A DNA stretch of 15,118 bases from Ruminococcaceae bacterium UBA1227. GTDB taxonomy: Bacteria; Bacillota; Clostridia; Oscillospirales; Acutalibacteraceae. The stretch spans positions 1-15,118 of the forward strand of contig DBWX01000003.1 in NCBI GenBank assembly GCA_002309175.1. Direction: 5' to 3'. Positions 14,078 through 15,118 of the stretch are shown here, in pieces. The translations under genes were made by a program, and so were the position numbers. Numbering within the stretch: the first letter of the stretch is position 1; each line of letters starts with the position of its first letter. The notes beneath the pieces are model-generated. The model made no database searches and was not told where the DNA came from. It saw only the letters and a list, made by a program, of their open reading frames with translations.

Positions 14078-15118
14078 TTAAACCGTGGAATTCTTGCTGA
14101 TGAAAATCGGATAGGATTCGTCACCTGAGAGATTCTTGTTCGGTGTGATAACGGCGTTCTTGTCGGTGATAACCGCGTTGAGCGTCGAATTTGAGCTTAT
14201 CATTGTGCCCTGGAAAAGTATGGAGTTTTTGACTACTGCACCTTTTTCGACTTTGACATCCCTGAAGAGAATGCTGTTCTCAACCGTGCCCTCGATGACG
14301 CATCCGTCAGCTATGAGGGAGTTGGAGACTGTGGCATCGAGACCGTACATTGCGGGAACGTTGTCGCAGATCTTCGTATCTACGGGCTTTGCGGGATCGA
14401 AGAGAAGCTTTCTGTTCTCGGGGTGCAGGAGGTCCATATTGGCCTTGTAGAAGGATTTTACGGAATCCATATATGCGGAAAAACCGGTTATCGGATAGCC
14501 GTAGATTTTCAGGGCATGAAGATTGGCCTGGATAACGTCGCGTTCGAACGATGTAGCGTTGTGAGCAACGGCAGCGCGTACAAGATACTCAAGGAGGGAT
14601 TTCCTCATGAGCATAATGCCGAATGAGAAATTCGTCTCTATGCCGGCATCAGTGCCTGATGAGACGGAAATCTCGTTGATGCGCTTGTCGTCGCCGACTG
14701 CGAACATCATGAGGCCGGAGGCCGCGGGAGCCTTGCCGTGCTTATAAACTATTGTTATGTCAGCGTTCTTCTCATCGTGGAATTTGAAGAGATCCTGATA
14801 GTCAATGTTGTAGAGGACGTTTGTGTCCGTCATGAGGACATAGTCCTGGCGGGACTTGCGGAGGAAGTCCGAAATACTGTAGATGGATGACAGTCTGGTG
14901 TTGTGGTTCATTATCGCGCTGCTCGTATTATAAGGCGGAAGAATGAACATGCCCTCGCGCTTTCTGTCGAGGTCCCAGGGTCTGCCCGAACCCACATGGT
15001 CAACGAGTGACTGGTAGTTTGTGTCGGTGATGATGCCGACCTGGGTGATGCCCGCGTTTACCATGTCGGAAAGCGGGAAGTCTATCAACCTGTAACGGCC
15101 GCCGTAAGGTACGGAAGG
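14078..15118 (-). CDS. glgD: GlgD, glucose-1-phosphate adenylyltransferase-like subunit (5' end outside window)
   Basis: GlgD pairs with GlgC to form the ADP-glucose pyrophosphorylase of many Firmicutes and usually has a regulatory, non-catalytic role. The reading frame runs through the window edge; the first visible residues are PSVPYGGRYRLIDFPLSDM, the family's GGRYRxIDFxLS block. About 30 residues are missing at the N-terminus. A nucleotidyltransferase-like domain (DYVLMTDTNVLYN in place of GlgC's catalytic GDHI) is followed by left-handed beta-helix hexapeptides (GTVENSILFRDVKVEKGAVVKNSI, split over several turns) ending SYPIFISKNSTV. The DTN reading supports GlgD rather than GlgC. Within the window 346 codons are visible before the stop. 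Confidence 0.92.
   Translation of the reverse strand, partial: PSVPYGGRYRLIDFPLSDMVNAGITQVGIITDTNYQSLVDHVGSGRPWDLDRKREGMFILPPYNTSSAIMNHNTRLSSIYSISDFLRKSRQDYVLMTDTNVLYNIDYQDLFKFHDEKNADITIVYKHGKAPAASGLMMFAVGDDKRINEISVSSGTDAGIETNFSFGIMLMRKSLLEYLVRAAVAHNATSFERDVIQANLHALKIYGYPITGFSAYMDSVKSFYKANMDLLHPENRKLLFDPAKPVDTKICDNVPAMYGLDATVSNSLIADGCVIEGTVENSILFRDVKVEKGAVVKNSILFQGTMISSNSTLNAVITDKNAVITPNKNLSGDESYPIFISKNSTV

Overview
The window looks like chromosomal core DNA from a Gram-positive, low-to-mid-GC bacterium of the class Clostridia. The grounds are a formate-tetrahydrofolate ligase, a GlgD-type partner for glycogen synthesis, a ThiT-type thiamine S component under a TPP riboswitch, AGGAG-type ribosome binding sites, frequent TTG/GTG starts and U-tract hairpin terminators. 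I cannot name the genus. There are 14 complete protein genes and 2 cut by the window edges. I see no rRNA, tRNA, insertion sequence, phage gene or CRISPR array, and no gene-free stretch longer than 300 bases.

Layout, left to right, in nine transcription blocks that strictly alternate strand. (1) The 5' end of fhs, minus. (2) The 5-formyl-THF cyclo-ligase gene (fau), plus; with fhs this is a divergent folate one-carbon pair. (3) nadE, minus. (4) prfA, a Sua5/TsaC-type gene, coaE and an M18 aminopeptidase gene, plus, a tightly packed operon for translation termination, tRNA t6A modification, CoA synthesis and peptide turnover. (5) typA, minus. (6) A TPP riboswitch, thiT, a zinc-ribbon/TPR membrane protein gene and a small membrane protein gene, plus. 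(7) A histidine-phosphatase gene and a HAD-phosphatase gene, minus, overlapping by 8 bases. (8) An XRE-family regulator, plus. (9) glgD (5' end outside the window) and glgA, minus.

The four convergent junctions each hold one hairpin that can serve both sides. At least two divergent junctions (nadE/prfA and typA/thiT) are inverted repeats whose arms carry the -10 boxes of both promoters.

The part most worth following up is the thiamine-controlled unit. Behind a clear TPP aptamer and thiT lie two genes I cannot assign to thiamine metabolism. One is a cytosolic zinc ribbon plus one membrane helix plus a TPR domain. The other, overlapping it by 10 bases, is a membrane protein that seems to have the scaffold of an M50-like membrane metalloprotease but lacks the HExxH zinc site. 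Several start codons were set from ribosome binding sites: nadE TTG, coaE GTG, typA TTG, thiT at the ATG just after the riboswitch, the TPR gene TTG, and internal ATGs for the HAD and XRE genes.
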